Shown here: positions 34,186 through 45,383 of the stretch, in pieces | How the letters are laid out: every line of letters begins with the position of its first letter | Numbering within the stretch: position 1 is the stretch's first letter | Assembly (NCBI RefSeq): GCF_018294505.1 | Contig: NC_057813.1 | Span: 320,935,191 to 320,999,190, forward strand | Length of the DNA stretch: 64,000 nucleotides | Direction: 5' to 3' | DNA from: Triticum aestivum | Lineage: Eukaryota; Streptophyta; Magnoliopsida; Poales; Poaceae | The notes under the pieces: generated by a model | What the model was told of the DNA's origin: nothing | Database searches by the model: none | The model's input: only the letters and a program-made list of their open reading frames with translations | Position numbers and translations under genes: made by a program

Positions 34186-36878
34186 AAAACAGCTCATCCG
34201 TCGAGCTCCCTTCCTTAGCTCGGTAGAACTCTGCGGCATTAGAGATGCTGTGCGGCAGATTTGCGAATGCTCCTGGAGAGCTCTGAATTCGGGTAAGTAA
34301 AAGGAAAGTATCCTTCACATGCTTGCTTTGAATAATGAAAGCCTTACCCGCCGCTATCTTCTTGGCTGCCTCAATCTCCTGGAGGGCCTTCTGGGCTTTG
34401 ACCTTGGCGTCTTGCGTGCTCTGATGGGCCTTCGCAAGCTCCGACTCTTATGTCTTGGAGTCACGCTCCAAGGACTCAAATTTTTTGACGAAATCTTGGA
34501 GCTCTTGCTGGACCTCATCAACCCGAGCCTCTTGTTTTTCATGCTCGGTGCGCTTCTTGGCCGCTTTGTCTTCGGCCTCGGACAGCACCTTCTTAAGGGT
34601 CGCCACTTCGGTCATGGCCCCTATTAAAATTCATCATGCTTTTATTAGCATCAACGATTTTTTCCTTTATATAACACACGGACGGGGTATCACTCACCTT
34701 TGTTCTCTTCGAGCTGCCTCTTCACGAGGTCGAGCTCTTCTTCGGCCCGCCCCAGGTTCTTTTTTAGTCCGCAGACCTCCGCAGTGAGGGCGGCGGCGGC
34801 CAACAACGACGCCTGCTTATTCACATAGACATCATATGATTAGACTCCTGGGGATAATATGTGATCCTCTGTTCGGCCTTTCTTTCCGAACACTAAACAG
34901 AGCATCAGGGGCTACTGTCTATACTGTGATATTTTCTCATTATTTAATTACTTACCTCAAAGCCTGTTAAGAGGCTGGCGCAGGCTTCGGTCAATCTGCT
35001 TTTTATGGACTGAACCTTCGCAATCACCGTACTCATCAGAGTATGGTGTTCTTCATCAATGGAAGCGCCTTGAAGCGTTTCCAGCAAGTTGTCTAATGCC
35101 TCTGGATGGACAGAGGACATTGGCACAGGTGGCTCGCCCTCCTTAGCAAGGGGCTGCCTTCCTGAAACCGAAACCACGGGAGGTTCCGGCGCAGTATCCG
35201 ACTGGGGGCCAAGCTTGCTGTAGCCCCCCTCATCAGAATCCATGGGGATCTCCCCCCCCCCCCCCCGTGAGCCCGGCATCAGGGGTTTCGCCTTGAGGTG
35301 CCTCCAGAACTATCTCCCCTGGCCCGGTATCCTCTAAGACAACACTTCGGTGTCATCTGCGGGCCGGGGAGTGGAGGCCATCGGAAGCGAATCGTTGTTC
35401 CTCGCCGACGAGCTCAAAGACCCATCCGAGGAGGATAGGTCAATGCGGGCTTTGGACGGACTGCATGAACATATCTTAACATGATAAGAAGCCATAAAGC
35501 TAAACATACCAGAAGTATTATGGTATCCGGATACTTACGACTTCGCCAGGAGCTTGTCCCTGGGTAGCCACTCCTCGTCGCTATAGGCGGCTGTTGTGGA
35601 GTGGTCCGGAGGGAGGGTCCTCCCTTTCTTGGACCCTACGGCCTCCCCGGATGGGGCGGCCTTCCTTTTCTTCTCCCCCTCGGTTTGGGGGAGGGGTTTT
35701 TCCTCTTCCTCCTCCTCATTTTCGTTGGAGGAGTGCGCCTCGGTGTCTTCGGACGACGAGTCCGACACAACCTTGCACCGGAGACCTTTCCTGGTCCCCG
35801 TGGCCTTCTTCTTGGCCTTCTTCTCTGGCACCTCATAGGGCGCCGGAAACAGCATCTCCGTCAGGAGAGCAGTTGCTGGGTCTTCAGGCAACGGAGCTGG
35901 ACAGTCAATCCGCTCTGCCGTCGCCACATAGTCCTATTAAATCAGTGTGATGGCTTAGATTCCTCCCACAAACAGACTGAGGAAAGGCACATCTTGTGAA
36001 ATATAGAGAGCTTACCGAATTGGCGGGGTGCTTTGCGTTGAGTCCATGGTCCTCGGTGGTGGGAGGAGGTACTTCGGCGGCCTTGAACAACACCTTCCAG
36101 ACGTCTCTGTGCATCATTTCGAAGAGCTCTCGTAGCGTCTGGTGTTGGGCCGAATCGAACTCCCACAGGTTGAATGCCCATATTTGACACGGGAGGATCC
36201 GGTGGAAGAGCATGACCTGGACCATGTTGACAATCTTGATCTTCTTGCTTATCATATTTTTGACGCAGTTCTGTAGTCCGGTCAGCTCCGCAGGCGCACC
36301 CCAGGCTAAGCCCTTCTTCTTCCAGGAGGTGAGCCACATGGGGATGCTAGATTGGAATTCAGGGGCCGCCGCCCAGTTGGCGTCGCACGGCTCGGTGATG
36401 TAGAACCACCCCGACTGCCACCCCTTCACAATCTCCACATAGGAGCCTTCGAGCCAGGTGACGTTGGGCATCTTGCCCACCATAGCGCCTCCGCACTCCG
36501 CTTGCTGGCCAAACACTATCTTCGGCTTCACGTTGAAGATCTTAAGCCATAGGCCGAAGTGTGGCTTGATGCGGAGGAAGGCCTCGCACACGACGATAAA
36601 CGCCGAGATGTTGAGGATGAAATTAGGGGCCAGATCATGAAAATCTAGCCCATAGTAAAACATGAGCCCGCGGACAAATGGGTGGAGGGGGATCCCAGTC
36701 CGCGGACGAAGTAGGCGAGGAACACAACCCTCTCGTGGGGTTTCAGAGTCGGAACAATCTGCCCTGCGTCCGGGAGCCGGTGCGCGATGTCTGCGGCTAA
36801 GTATTCGGCCTCCCGGAGCTTCGTAATGTCCTCCTCCGTGACGGAGGAGGCCATCCACTTGCCTCCCGCTCCAGACAT
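34186..36878 (-). pseudogene. Antisense multi-exon gene of element C, 5' and middle part, PF04195-like
   Basis: The ATG at 36878 opens MSGAGGKWMASSV. Homology to the putative gypsy type transposon domain (PF04195) runs to about 36010, but a one-base shift near 36700 moves it to the next frame, with the signature HPFVRGLMFYYGLDFHDLAP. A gtaagc donor near 36015 ends the first exon. Later exons (about 35927-35535, 35279-34970 and further) carry a basic KKAKKKATGTRKG block, an acidic Glu-rich run (ENEEEEEEKPLP), a poly-G tract, and a long coiled coil near 34620-34250. An in-frame stop occurs near 34450. The last exon is cut by B at 34186 and resumes at 21020 and 14021. Function unknown. Confidence 0.68.
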
Positions 36879-36992
36879 GTTTGGAATGGCTGTACGGAGA
36901 AGGTGAGAACTGGGGCACTGGAGCTCGAGCGTGCGAGAATGGATGAGCGAAGGAAGGAGAAGGCATGGGTGAAAGAGGAGAATCCCTATATC

Positions 36993-37001
36993 TTTATAAA
37001 G
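36993..37001 (-). promoter_or_regulatory. TATA box of the antisense gene in element C
   Basis: The minus strand reads CTTTATAAAG, about 115 bp upstream of the ATG at 36878 and outside the LTR. The position suits an independent promoter with a leader of about 85-90 bases. Inferred. Confidence 0.45.
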
Positions 37002-37382
37002 GCGGTAGAAACTGTGCGCCTCCCCACTTGCTCGTTAAAATCGCTTATTCCCCAAGCGCCACGATTGATGGCGCGGTTGGGTTACCCATGCCCGTATTGA
37101 TGAGAATCCCACGATAAGGGGACATGATCTTTGCTTCGACAAGACGTGTCAAGGAAACCGCCTCGCATTACGTGTAGTGGCTGGTTGTGAAAAACGGTTC
37201 GAATAATGACCGGACCGTGGCGTGATGTCATGCGATAAAAAGTTGTCAGCAGGTTATTTTGTGGAATATTGTGCTCTCTATGGTGGTATGTGGAATTTGT
37301 TTTGCAGAGCCGGACACGATTCTCGTGTTCAAAATCTTCTGTGAAGTATTCGGAGAAGGAACCCGCCTGGTTCAGGTGCTAC
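37002..37382 (+). other. Element C region between antisense promoter and 3' LTR
   Basis: No gene is seen. The sequence cggagaaggaacccgcc just before the LTR is the nearest purine-rich candidate for the polypurine tract. Confidence 0.5.
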
Positions 37383-37854
37383 TAAGGGAGTCCGGGATTA
37401 AGGGGTCCTCGGACAGCCGGACTATATACTTTGGCCGAACTGTTGGACTATGAAGATACAAGATTGAAGACTTCGTCCCGTGTCCAGATGGGACTCTCCT
37501 TTGCGTGGAAGGCAGGCTTGGCAATTCGGATATGTAGATCTCCTTCTGTGTAACTGACTCTGTGTAACCCTAGCCCCCTCCGGTGTCTATATAAACCGGA
37601 GGGTTTAGTCCGTAGGACAACAACAATCATAATCATAGGCTAGCTTCTAGGGTTTAGCCTCTACGATCTCGTGGTAGATCAAATCTTGTAATACTCATAT
37701 CATCAAGATCAATCAAGCAGGAAGTAGGGTATTACCTCCATCGAGAGGGCCCGAACCTAGGTAAAACATCGTGTCCCCCGCCTCCTGTTACCATTAGCCT
37801 TAGACGCACAGTTCGGGACCCCCTACCCGAGATCCACCGGTTTTGACACCAACA
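37383..37854 (+). repeat. Element C 3' LTR
   Basis: It opens taagggagtccgg (the 5' LTR has tgaggaagtccgg) and closes gacaccaaca. The TATA box is at 37588-37595. The duplicated target accac follows. Confidence 0.9.
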
Positions 37855-37859
37855 ACCAC

Positions 37860-38123
37860 CTCGGGCATGTCTCGCGTTGATTTTACTTCCCAAAAATCAC
37901 AAATATTCCAAAATAATTCTCCATCCGTTTTTATCCCGTTTGGACTCCGTTTGATATTGGGTTTCTGCGAAACACAAAACATGCAACATACAGGAACTGG
38001 CACTGGGCACTGGATCAATATGTTAGTCCCAAAAATAATATAAAAGGTTGCCAAAAATATATGAAAGCTGAATAATATTTGCATGGAACAATCAAAAAGT
38101 ATAGATACGACGGAGACGTATCA
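37860..38123 (-). repeat. Element D 5' LTR, segment 2 of 2
   Basis: It starts ctcgggcatgtctcgcg, matching 2700 onward in the intact LTR, and ends gacggagacgtatca. This is the outer end of D, followed by the target copy ttgct. Confidence 0.92.
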
Positions 38124-38128
38124 TTGCT

Positions 38129-39531
38129 TAATGAGTTTCTTGCACAAAGTGCCTAGTGATATGCTCCAAAGCCCTCAACTACTTTCTCACATCCACATAT
38201 GACCTAAACCAAAAGTCAAACTCGGCCCCACCGAAACTATCTATCCGGCGCCACCGAGTTCAGATGTCATAGAGCCACAAACCCTAGTCTTTTTGGTCTC
38301 ATCGATAGGGATCTCGGTCTCACCGAGATGGGGTTGCAATCTCTCTGTTTCCCTTCGTAATGTTTCGGTCAACCCGAGATGAGCGATCGGTCCCACCGAG
38401 ATTGTAATGCAAATTCACTGTTTCCTTTTCGTAACGTTTCGGTCTAACCGAGATGAGCGAATCGGTCCCACCGAGTTTGCTTGACCAACCCTCTGTGTGT
38501 CCATTACCAAAATCGGTCTCATCGAGTTTGTGTAACCGGTCTCACCAAGATTACGTTATGCCCTAACCATAACCATACCAGTCCCATCGAGATGACATGT
38601 CGGTCCCACCAAAAATCCTAACGGTCACATTATTTCCTAAATCGGTCCGACCAGGTTTCACGATTCGGTCCCACCGAGTTTGGTAAGTTGTGTGGAATGG
38701 TTAGATTTTGTGTGGATGCTATATATACCCCTCTACCCACTCTTCATTCGTCGGGAGAGCCATCAGAACATGCCCACACTTCCAGTATACATTTTGTGAG
38801 AGAGAACCACCTACACTTGTGTTGAGGTCAAGATCTTCCATTCCTACCACATAAATCTTGATCTCGAGCCTTCCCCAAGTTGCTTTCCACTCAAATCTTC
38901 TTTCCACCAAATCCAAATCCTGTGAGAGATTTGAGTGTTGGGGAGACTATCATTTGAAGCACAAGAGCAAGGAGTTCATCATCAACACACCATTTGTTAC
39001 TTCTTGGAGAGTGGTGTTTCCTAGATTGGCTAGGTGTCACTTGGGAGCCTCCGACAAGATTGTGGAGTTGAACCAAGGAGTTTGTACGGGCAAGGAGATC
39101 GCCTACTTCATGAAGATCTACCCCTAGTGAGGCAAGTCCTTCGTGGGCGACGGCCATGGTGGATAGACAAGGTTGCTTATTCGTGGACCCTTCGTGGGTG
39201 GAGCCCTCCATGGACTCGTGCAACTGTTACCCTTCATGGGTTGAAGTCTCCATCAACGTGGATGTACGATAGCACCACCTATCGGAACCACGGATAAAAA
39301 ATCTCCGTGTCAACACTATGTTTGCCTCCTCAAACTCCTCCCTTTACCTTCATATGCAATTGTTTTACATTCCGCTGCTATATTCTTAGAGTTGCATGTG
39401 TAGGTTGATTGCTTGACTTGTGCTAAGTTGCTAAAATCTGCCAAGAACTAAAATTGGGAAAAGGCTAGATTTTTATTTGGTCAAGTAGTCTAATCACCCC
39501 CCCCTTCTCTAGACATACTTTCGATCCTACA
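38129..39531 (+). repeat. Element E 5' LTR, segment 2 of 2, with palindrome cluster and TATA box
   Basis: The segment continues from 1430 and closes ttcgatcctaca. Between 38200 and 38680 it holds many copies of CGGTnnnACCGAG-type inverted repeats, then TATATATA at 38720-38727 in the context ctatatatacccc. Clusters of palindromes upstream of TATA are a known Sirevirus LTR trait. Frames at 38719-39297 recur in the 3' LTR and are not called as genes. Confidence 0.9.
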
Positions 39532-39533
39532 AG

Positions 39534-39546
39534 TGGTATCAGAGCT
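39534..39546 (+). other. Element E primer binding site (initiator tRNA-Met)
   Basis: The site tggtatcagagct lies two bases after the LTR end and is the standard Copia primer site complementary to initiator methionine tRNA. Confidence 0.92.
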
Positions 39547-39616
39547 TTGGTCTCCATTTGCTTTGATTTCCATAGCTTTTGGTGGTCATAGCCTTGGTTT
39601 CACAACCTATGAGAGT

Positions 39617-41802
39617 ATGGCGTCTAGCGAGGGAAACTACCACCGTAGAGGTCCTTACTTTGATGGTATTAATTTTGCTAGTTGGAAGCATAAGATGAAA
39701 ATGCATATTCTTGTACATAACCCCGACGTTTGGGCTATTGTGTGTATTGGCTTGCAAGGTGAATTTTTTGATGGGAGGGAACCAAACCATGAAGCTACCG
39801 CGGAAGAGTTGAAGATGTTGCAATACAATGCTCAAGCTTGTGATATCCTCTTCAACGGATTGTGCCCCGAAGAATTCAACAAAATCAGTCATCTTGAGAA
39901 TGCAAAGGAAATTTGGGATACTTTGATTGACATGCACAAAGGTATTGACTCCGTCAAGGAATCTAAATTCGATGTGCTTCAAAGTCAACTTGACAAGTTC
40001 AAAATGAAGGATGGTGAAGGCGTCGCCGAGATGTACTCTAGGCTTTCTCTCATCACGAATGAGATTGTCGGCTTAGGAAGTGAAGAGATGACCAACAAAT
40101 TCATCATCAAGAAGATCCTAAGAGCTTTGGATGGAAAATATGATACCGGGTGCACATTGATCCAAATGATGCCCAATTACAAAGACCTCAAGCCAACAGA
40201 AGTCATTGTAAGAATTGTTGCTCATGAGATGTCACTCAAGGATAAGAAGGAGCTCCACAACAAGTCAAGTGGTGCTTACAAAGCCTCATGTGAAGCTCCC
40301 ACATCATCAAGTGAGAAACAAACCTTCAATGAAGAATTGAGCCTAATTGTAAAGAACTTCAACAAGTTCTACAAGAATAGAAGCAAGGAAAGAAGCTCCA
40401 ATTCAAGGTCCTATAATGACAAAAGATCTTCTAGTCGTGAGCGTAATTGCTACAACTGTGGAAGACCCGGACACTATTCTAATGAGTGTACAGCTCCCTA
40501 CAAAAGAAGAGAAGACTCTCCAAAAAGAAGAAGTAGAAGAGAAGAATCACCATCAAGAGAAAGGAGTGGAGATGATCGTTATGAAGGAAGAACATCCCGG
40601 AGAAGCAAGGATTCGGAAAGGAAGGATAAGTCATCAAGGAGCTACACAAAACGAAGGCATCAAGCTCATGTTGGTGAATGGGTATCCGGCTCCGACTCCG
40701 ACAATCACGCCGAGAGAAGCTATCACTCCGACTCTGAATATACTCAAGATGAAGGTGTTGCCGGTCTAGCACTTGTGTTGTGTCAACCAACTCCTATGAC
40801 ATATTTGATTCACCAAATGAAGGACTTGGAAGATGCTTCATGGCTAAAGGCCCAAAGGTAACACACCCCGAGTATGTTGATTTCAATAGTGATGAAGATG
40901 ACTTGTTAGGTGATGATGATTTACTTGTTGACAACTCTAGTGATGAATACTATGATGAAACGTCAAATAATCATGCTAATCAAGATAAAACGAATGACAG
41001 TGATAAGGAGAAGATTGAGCACCTAACTAAAGAACTAAATACTCTTAAGTTAGCTCATGAAACTATCTTAGAAGATCATCGAGAACTTTTAAAGACTCAT
41101 GAGAAGTTACGCTTTGAAAAGCTCAATCTTGAGAAAGAGCATGAGTTTTTAAAGGCAATCAATGATGATCTTTGCAAGAAAAGTTCTTCTTACATTGCCA
41201 AGCGTTTACTCTTATCTACTTACATGCCTCAAGTCAAGTCTAATAACAAGAACAAGAAAGATTCTTCTTCTAGTAGTAACAATAATCATGCTAAATCCAA
41301 TATTGTTGCTTCTAGTAGTTCTCTTGATTCCACTAGTGATTCTCTTAGCCAAGTTACACTTGAGCAAGAAAATAACTTATTGAAGGGAATTATAGAGAAA
41401 GGTGTTTACAAGAGCCTTGTCTGAAGTAAGCAATTCGAGGAAATTGTACGGAAGCAAGGAAGGCACCGGAAAAATCAAGGTGTTGGTTTTGAACGAAAGT
41501 TCAATGCCAATGGAGTTGAGTGGGAAGAAGATCAATACCCCAAGACGAAGTTTGTTCCTCAACAAGAGAAGTATGATCCTACTTGTTTCAAAGGGACACA
41601 AGCTCAAGATGATCTTCCACCACAAGACCACAAGCAAAAAGTCAAGGACAAGCTTCAAGAGGAGATTGATGTATTTGAAGAAGCCAACATACTTCACTCA
41701 TATCATTTTAGCAAGGACAAGTGCAATCAACTTCCATATCTTGCACTAGTTCAAGGAGTCACAAACCCTCTTGTTGGTAAGACAAGGGACAAGGTAACCT
41801 AA
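39617..41802 (+). pseudogene. Element E gag (Copia/Sirevirus type), frameshifted
   Basis: The ATG at 39617 starts MASSEGNYHRRGPYFDG. A UBN2-type Copia gag domain covers about residues 15-220 (YFDGINFASWKHKM, EIWDTLIDMHKG). A zinc knuckle CYNCGRPGHYSNEC lies near residue 280, followed by an Arg/Ser/Glu-rich basic tail. The frame shifts near 40775 and continues 40780-41424 with an acidic segment and a coiled coil (residues about 75-135). An in-frame TGA at 41422-41424 is followed by more homologous sequence (SKQFEEIVRKQG) to a stop at about 41802. The length and C-terminal extension fit a Sirevirus Gag. No protease or integrase follows, so the pol genes are deleted rather than merely mutated. 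Confidence 0.8.
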
Positions 41803-42345
41803 TGCTTTCATGGACATCATCTGTTGTATGCATCACTCTATGTCTATGGATATCCTTGTTTGTTCCTTGTGGGACTAACCCGTGTAGGTATTGAATGTGC
41901 AACTCACTCCAATGGATTGATCCAAATGATCTACATCAACATTGAGCATCCACATCTTCAACACCTACATCAAGTCATCATCGACAAAACCCAAGGTTAG
42001 TTCATCCCTCTTAGGGGGGATCTCACATCTAGGGGCAGCTTTACTCCAAGAATTGAGCTAAAGCAACTCTAATGGTGTGAACACAACAATGCTTTATGTA
42101 AAAGTGGTAACCCCACTTGTGCTTAAACGATGAGTATCACCTATGATCAAATGCTCTCATTTGAGTCCTAAGTCAATATACTCATATATAGATGACCTAG
42201 TCATCGCCAATTGCTTGATAGATGCTAGAATTGGTTGTGCATGCTTTGCCACATATTTCATTTGCCATTTTATTGTGTGAGTATGTTGGTTGCATATTTT
42301 TTTTCATTTGCAACATATTTCATTTGCCATTTTATTGAGAACCAA
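41803..42345 (+). other. Element E non-coding stretch before the LINE
   Basis: No gene is visible. It includes two near-identical words atatttcatttgccattttattg (42250-42340), one just before the LINE junction. Confidence 0.5.
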
Positions 42346-45079
42346 ATGGAGAGGACAAAAGGCGAAGGAGGTGGAGGATACCGGCTTCAAGCTGTGGTAC
42401 ACGGGGACGACTGCAAACAGAAATGGCGTAGGCATCTTGATCAACAAGAGCCTCAAGTATGGAGTGGTAGACGTCAGGAGACGTGGGGACCGGATTATCC
42501 TGGTCAAGCTGGTAGCTGAGGACTTGGTTCTCAATGTTATCAGCGCATATGCCCCGCAAGTAGGCCACAATGAGAACACCAAGAGGGAGTTCTGGGAAGG
42601 CTTGGAAGACATGGTTAGGAGTGTACCGATTGGTGAGAAGCTCTTCATAGGAGGAGACCTCAATGGCCACGTGGGTACATCTAACACAGGTTTTGAAGGG
42701 GCGCATGGGGGCTTTGGCTATGGCATCAGGAATCAAGAAGGAGAAGATGTCTTAAGCTTTGCTCTAGCCTACAACATGATTGTAGCTAACACCCTCTTTA
42801 GAAAGAGAGAATCACATCTGGTGACTTTTAGTAGTGGCCAACACTCTAGCCAGATTGATTTCATCCTCTCGAGAAGAGAAGATAGGCGTGCGTGCCTAGA
42901 CTGTAAGGTGATACCTGGGGAGAGCGTTGTACCCCAGCATAAGCTGGTGGTTGCTGACTTCCGCTTTCGGATTCGTGTCCAGCGGGATAAGCGTGCCAAG
43001 GTCGCTAGAACCAAGTGGTGGAAGCTCAAGGGGGAGGTAGCTCAGGTGTTCAAGGAGAGGGTATTTAAGGAGGGCCCTTGGGAGGAAGGAGGGGATGCGG
43101 ACAATGTGTGGATGAAGATGGCGACTTGCATTCGTAAGGTGGCCTCGGAGGAGTTTGGAGTGTCCAGGGGAAGGAGAAGCGAAGACAAGGATACCTGGTG
43201 GTGGAATGATGATGTCCAGAAGGCGCTTAAAGAGAAGAAAGATTGCTTCAGACGCCTATACCTGGATAGGAGTGCAGACAACATAGAGAAGTACAAGATG
43301 GCGAAGAAGGCCGCAAAGCGAGCTGTTGGTGAAGCAAGGGGTCGGGCATATGAGGACCTCTACCAACGGTTAGGCACGAAGGAAGGTGAAAGGGACATCT
43401 ATAAGATGGCTAAGATCCGGGAGAGGAAGACGAGGGATATTGGCCAAGTCAAATGCATCAAGGACGGAGCAGGCCAACTCTTGGTGAAGGACGAAGAGAT
43501 TAAGCATAGATGGCGGGAGTACTTCGACAAGCTGTTCAATGGGGAGAATGAGAGTTCTACCATTGAACTGAATGACTCCTTTGATGAGACCAGCATGCGT
43601 TTTGTGCGGCGCATCCAGGAGTCTGAGGTGAAGGAGGCTTTAAAAAGGATGAAAGGAGGCAAGGCGATGGGCCCTGATTGTATCCCCATTGAGGTGTGGA
43701 AAGGTCTCGGGGACATAGCGATAGTATGGCTAACCAAGCTTTTCAACCTCATTTTTCGGGCAAACAAGATGCGAGAAGAATGGAGACGGAGTATATTAGT
43801 ACCAATCTTCAAGAACAAGGGGGATGTTCAGAGTTGTACTAATTATCATGGAATTAAGCTGATGAGCCATACAATGAAGCTATGGGAGAGAGTCATTGAG
43901 CACCGCTTAAGAAGAATGACAAGCGTGACCAAAAATCAGTTTGGTTTCATGCCTGGGAGGTCGACCATGGAAGCCATTTTCTTGGTACGACAACTTATGG
44001 AGAGATATAGGGAGCATAAGAAGGACTTGCATATGGTGTTCATTGACTTGGAGAAGGCCTATGATAAGATACCGCGGAATGTCATGTGGTGGGCCTTGGA
44101 GAAACACAAAGTCCCAGCAAAGTACATTACCCTCATCAAGGACATGTACAATAATGTTGTGACAAGTGTTCGAACAAGTGATGTCGACACCGATGACTTC
44201 CCGATTAAGATAGGACTGCATCAGGGGTCAGCTTTGAGCCCTTATCTTTTTGCATTGGTGATGGATGAGGTCACAAGGGGTATACAAGGAGATATCCCAT
44301 GGTGTATGCTCTTTGCGGATGATGTGGTGCTAGTTGACGATAGTCGGACGGGGGTAAATAGGAAGTTAGAGTTATGGAGACAAACCTTGGAATCGAAAGG
44401 GTTTAGGCTTAGTAGAACTAAAACCGAGTACATGATGTGCAGTTTCAGTACTACTAGCTGTGAGGAGGAGGAGGTTAGCCTTGATGGCCAGGTGGTACCT
44501 CGGAAGGACACCTTTCGGTATTTGGGGTCAATGTTGCAGGAGGATGGGGGTATTGATGAAGATGTGAACCATCGAATCAAAGCCGGATGGATGAAGTGGC
44601 GCCAAGCTTCTGGCATTCTCTGTGACAAGAGAGTGCCACAAAAGCTAAAAGGCAAGTTCTACAGGACGGCGGTTCGACCCGCAATGTTGTATGGCGCGGA
44701 GCGTTGGCCGACTAAAAGGCGACATGTTCAACAGTTAGGTGTGGCGGAGATGCGTATGTTGAGATGGATGTGTGGCCACACGAGGAAGGATCGAGTCCGG
44801 AATGATGATATACGAGATAGAGTTGGGGTAGCACCAATTGAGGAGAAGCTTGTCCAACATCGTTTGAGATGGTTTGGGCATATTCAGCGCAGGCCTCCAG
44901 AAGCTCCAGTGCATAGCGGACGGCTAACGCGTGCGGAGAATGTCAAGAGAGGGCGGGGTCGACCGATTTTGACATGGGAGGAGTCTGTTAAGAGAGACCT
45001 GAAGGATTGGAGTATCGACAAAGAGCTAGCTATGGACAGGGGTGCGTGGAAGCTTGCTATCCATGTGCCAGAGCCATGA
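42290..45079 (+). CDS. RTE-type LINE endonuclease-reverse transcriptase, 5'-truncated, open 929 codons
   Basis: The open frame begins at an ATG in element E; the first roughly 18 residues are not LINE. From [14 protein letters not shown] onward it is an RTE-clade ORF2. The apurinic endonuclease lacks its N-terminal part (the TWN and QETKW motifs) but keeps GGDLNGHVG near 121-129, SQIDFIL near 188-194 and the histidine region at 218. RT spans about 455-740, with [22 protein letters not shown] (D586), [10 protein letters not shown] and catalytic FADD at 675-678. The C-terminus includes [10 protein letters not shown] and a basic [10 protein letters not shown] segment. The frame is uninterrupted to TGA at 45077-45079. 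RT may fold, but without the endonuclease start the copy should not transpose by itself. Confidence 0.9.
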   Translation: MHIFFHLQHISFAILLRTKWRGQKAKEVEDTGFKLWYTGTTANRNGVGILINKSLKYGVVDVRRRGDRIILVKLVAEDLVLNVISAYAPQVGHNENTKREFWEGLEDMVRSVPIGEKLFIGGDLNGHVGTSNTGFEGAHGGFGYGIRNQEGEDVLSFALAYNMIVANTLFRKRESHLVTFSSGQHSSQIDFILSRREDRRACLDCKVIPGESVVPQHKLVVADFRFRIRVQRDKRAKVARTKWWKLKGEVAQVFKERVFKEGPWEEGGDADNVWMKMATCIRKVASEEFGVSRGRRSEDKDTWWWNDDVQKALKEKKDCFRRLYLDRSADNIEKYKMAKKAAKRAVGEARGRAYEDLYQRLGTKEGERDIYKMAKIRERKTRDIGQVKCIKDGAGQLLVKDEEIKHRWREYFDKLFNGENESSTIELNDSFDETSMRFVRRIQESEVKEALKRMKGGKAMGPDCIPIEVWKGLGDIAIVWLTKLFNLIFRANKMREEWRRSILVPIFKNKGDVQSCTNYHGIKLMSHTMKLWERVIEHRLRRMTSVTKNQFGFMPGRSTMEAIFLVRQLMERYREHKKDLHMVFIDLEKAYDKIPRNVMWWALEKHKVPAKYITLIKDMYNNVVTSVRTSDVDTDDFPIKIGLHQGSALSPYLFALVMDEVTRGIQGDIPWCMLFADDVVLVDDSRTGVNRKLELWRQTLESKGFRLSRTKTEYMMCSFSTTSCEEEEVSLDGQVVPRKDTFRYLGSMLQEDGGIDEDVNHRIKAGWMKWRQASGILCDKRVPQKLKGKFYRTAVRPAMLYGAERWPTKRRHVQQLGVAEMRMLRWMCGHTRKDRVRNDDIRDRVGVAPIEEKLVQHRLRWFGHIQRRPPEAPVHSGRLTRAENVKRGRGRPILTWEESVKRDLKDWSIDKELAMDRGAWKLAIHVPEP

Positions 45080-45164
45080 GTTGGTTGCGAGATCTTATGG
45101 GTTTCACCTCTAGCCTACCCCAACTTGTTTGGGACTAAAGGCTTTGTTGTTGTTGTTGTTGTTG
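42346..45164 (+). mobile_element. RTE-type non-LTR retrotransposon (LINE), 5'-truncated, in element E
   Basis: Left limit is set where homology to the ORF begins (accaaatggag). The right limit is a (TTG)n tail at 45144-45164, the 3' end type of RTE elements, after the 3' UTR phrase cttgtttgggactaaag. A short ttgag at 42340-42344 and again after the tail may be the target duplication, but it overlaps the repeat tail and is not conclusive. Confidence 0.88.
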
Positions 45165-45380
45165 AGGACATCCACTTGTTGTTTTGGTTGTTTGGATTCT
45201 TTTCTTTTGCCAAGTGGATGGACAAGAATGCCTAAGAGACTTCTCTACCTATCTATGTTTTTCTTGTCTCAAACTCTATTCATACTACATCACAAAGTTT
45301 GATCAAGTCAGATTCGAACCAATCTATGTGAGGAGCACTCGGAGTCCCTGATTCATCATAGACTTAAACTTCCAAAACCT
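45165..45380 (+). other. Element E sequence after the LINE
   Basis: Non-coding continuation of E (aggacatccacttgttg onward). Nothing recognisable. Confidence 0.5.
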
Positions 45381-45383
45381 CTT

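Larger units (their letters stand above)
8666..37854 (+). mobile_element. Element C: Tat-like Ty3/gypsy retrotransposon without pol
   Basis: C is a plus-strand element with 472-bp LTRs (8666-9137 and 37383-37854) inserted in the 5' LTR of D. The target copies are gccac (8661-8665) and accac (37855-37859), one mismatch. Between the LTRs lie a gag region, an aspartic protease remnant, about 1.2 kb without coding sequence, and then a multi-exon gene on the opposite strand (36878 down to 13717). RT, RNase H and integrase are absent. The arrangement of gag forward and a PF04195-like gene antisense before the 3' LTR is that of Tat-lineage Gypsy elements; compare element B, which has the pol. A and B are both inserted in the antisense gene. 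By eye the two LTRs differ at about twenty positions. Confidence 0.87.
1431..38123 (-). mobile_element. Element D: Athila-like non-autonomous LTR retrotransposon
   Basis: D is a minus-strand element flanked by ttgct (1426-1430 and 38124-38128) within the LTR of E. The 3' LTR is 1431-2965 (1535 bp). The 5' LTR is 7418-8665 plus 37860-38123 (1512 bp), split by element C. Between them lie, read on the minus strand, a tRNA-Asp primer site (7390-7406), one ORF (7244-5944), about 3 kb of non-coding 3' region and a polypurine tract abutting the LTR. It has no gag or pol. LTR ends, primer site and 3' region match the Athila-like elements A, F and G. Sabrina-type is my best family guess, unverified. 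Confidence 0.9.

Noticed and set aside
38200..38680. Dense inverted repeats that could suggest a MITE or a microRNA gene
   Set aside because: They are many short CGGT/ACCGAG palindromes rather than one long hairpin, and are present in both LTRs of E, fitting the palindrome cluster known from Sirevirus LTRs.
38858..39297. Frames in 38719-39297 and 49700-50371 that look like a small repeated gene
   Set aside because: They are the two LTR copies of element E downstream of the TATA box. Stops and starts differ and no domain is visible; more likely leader RNA than protein.
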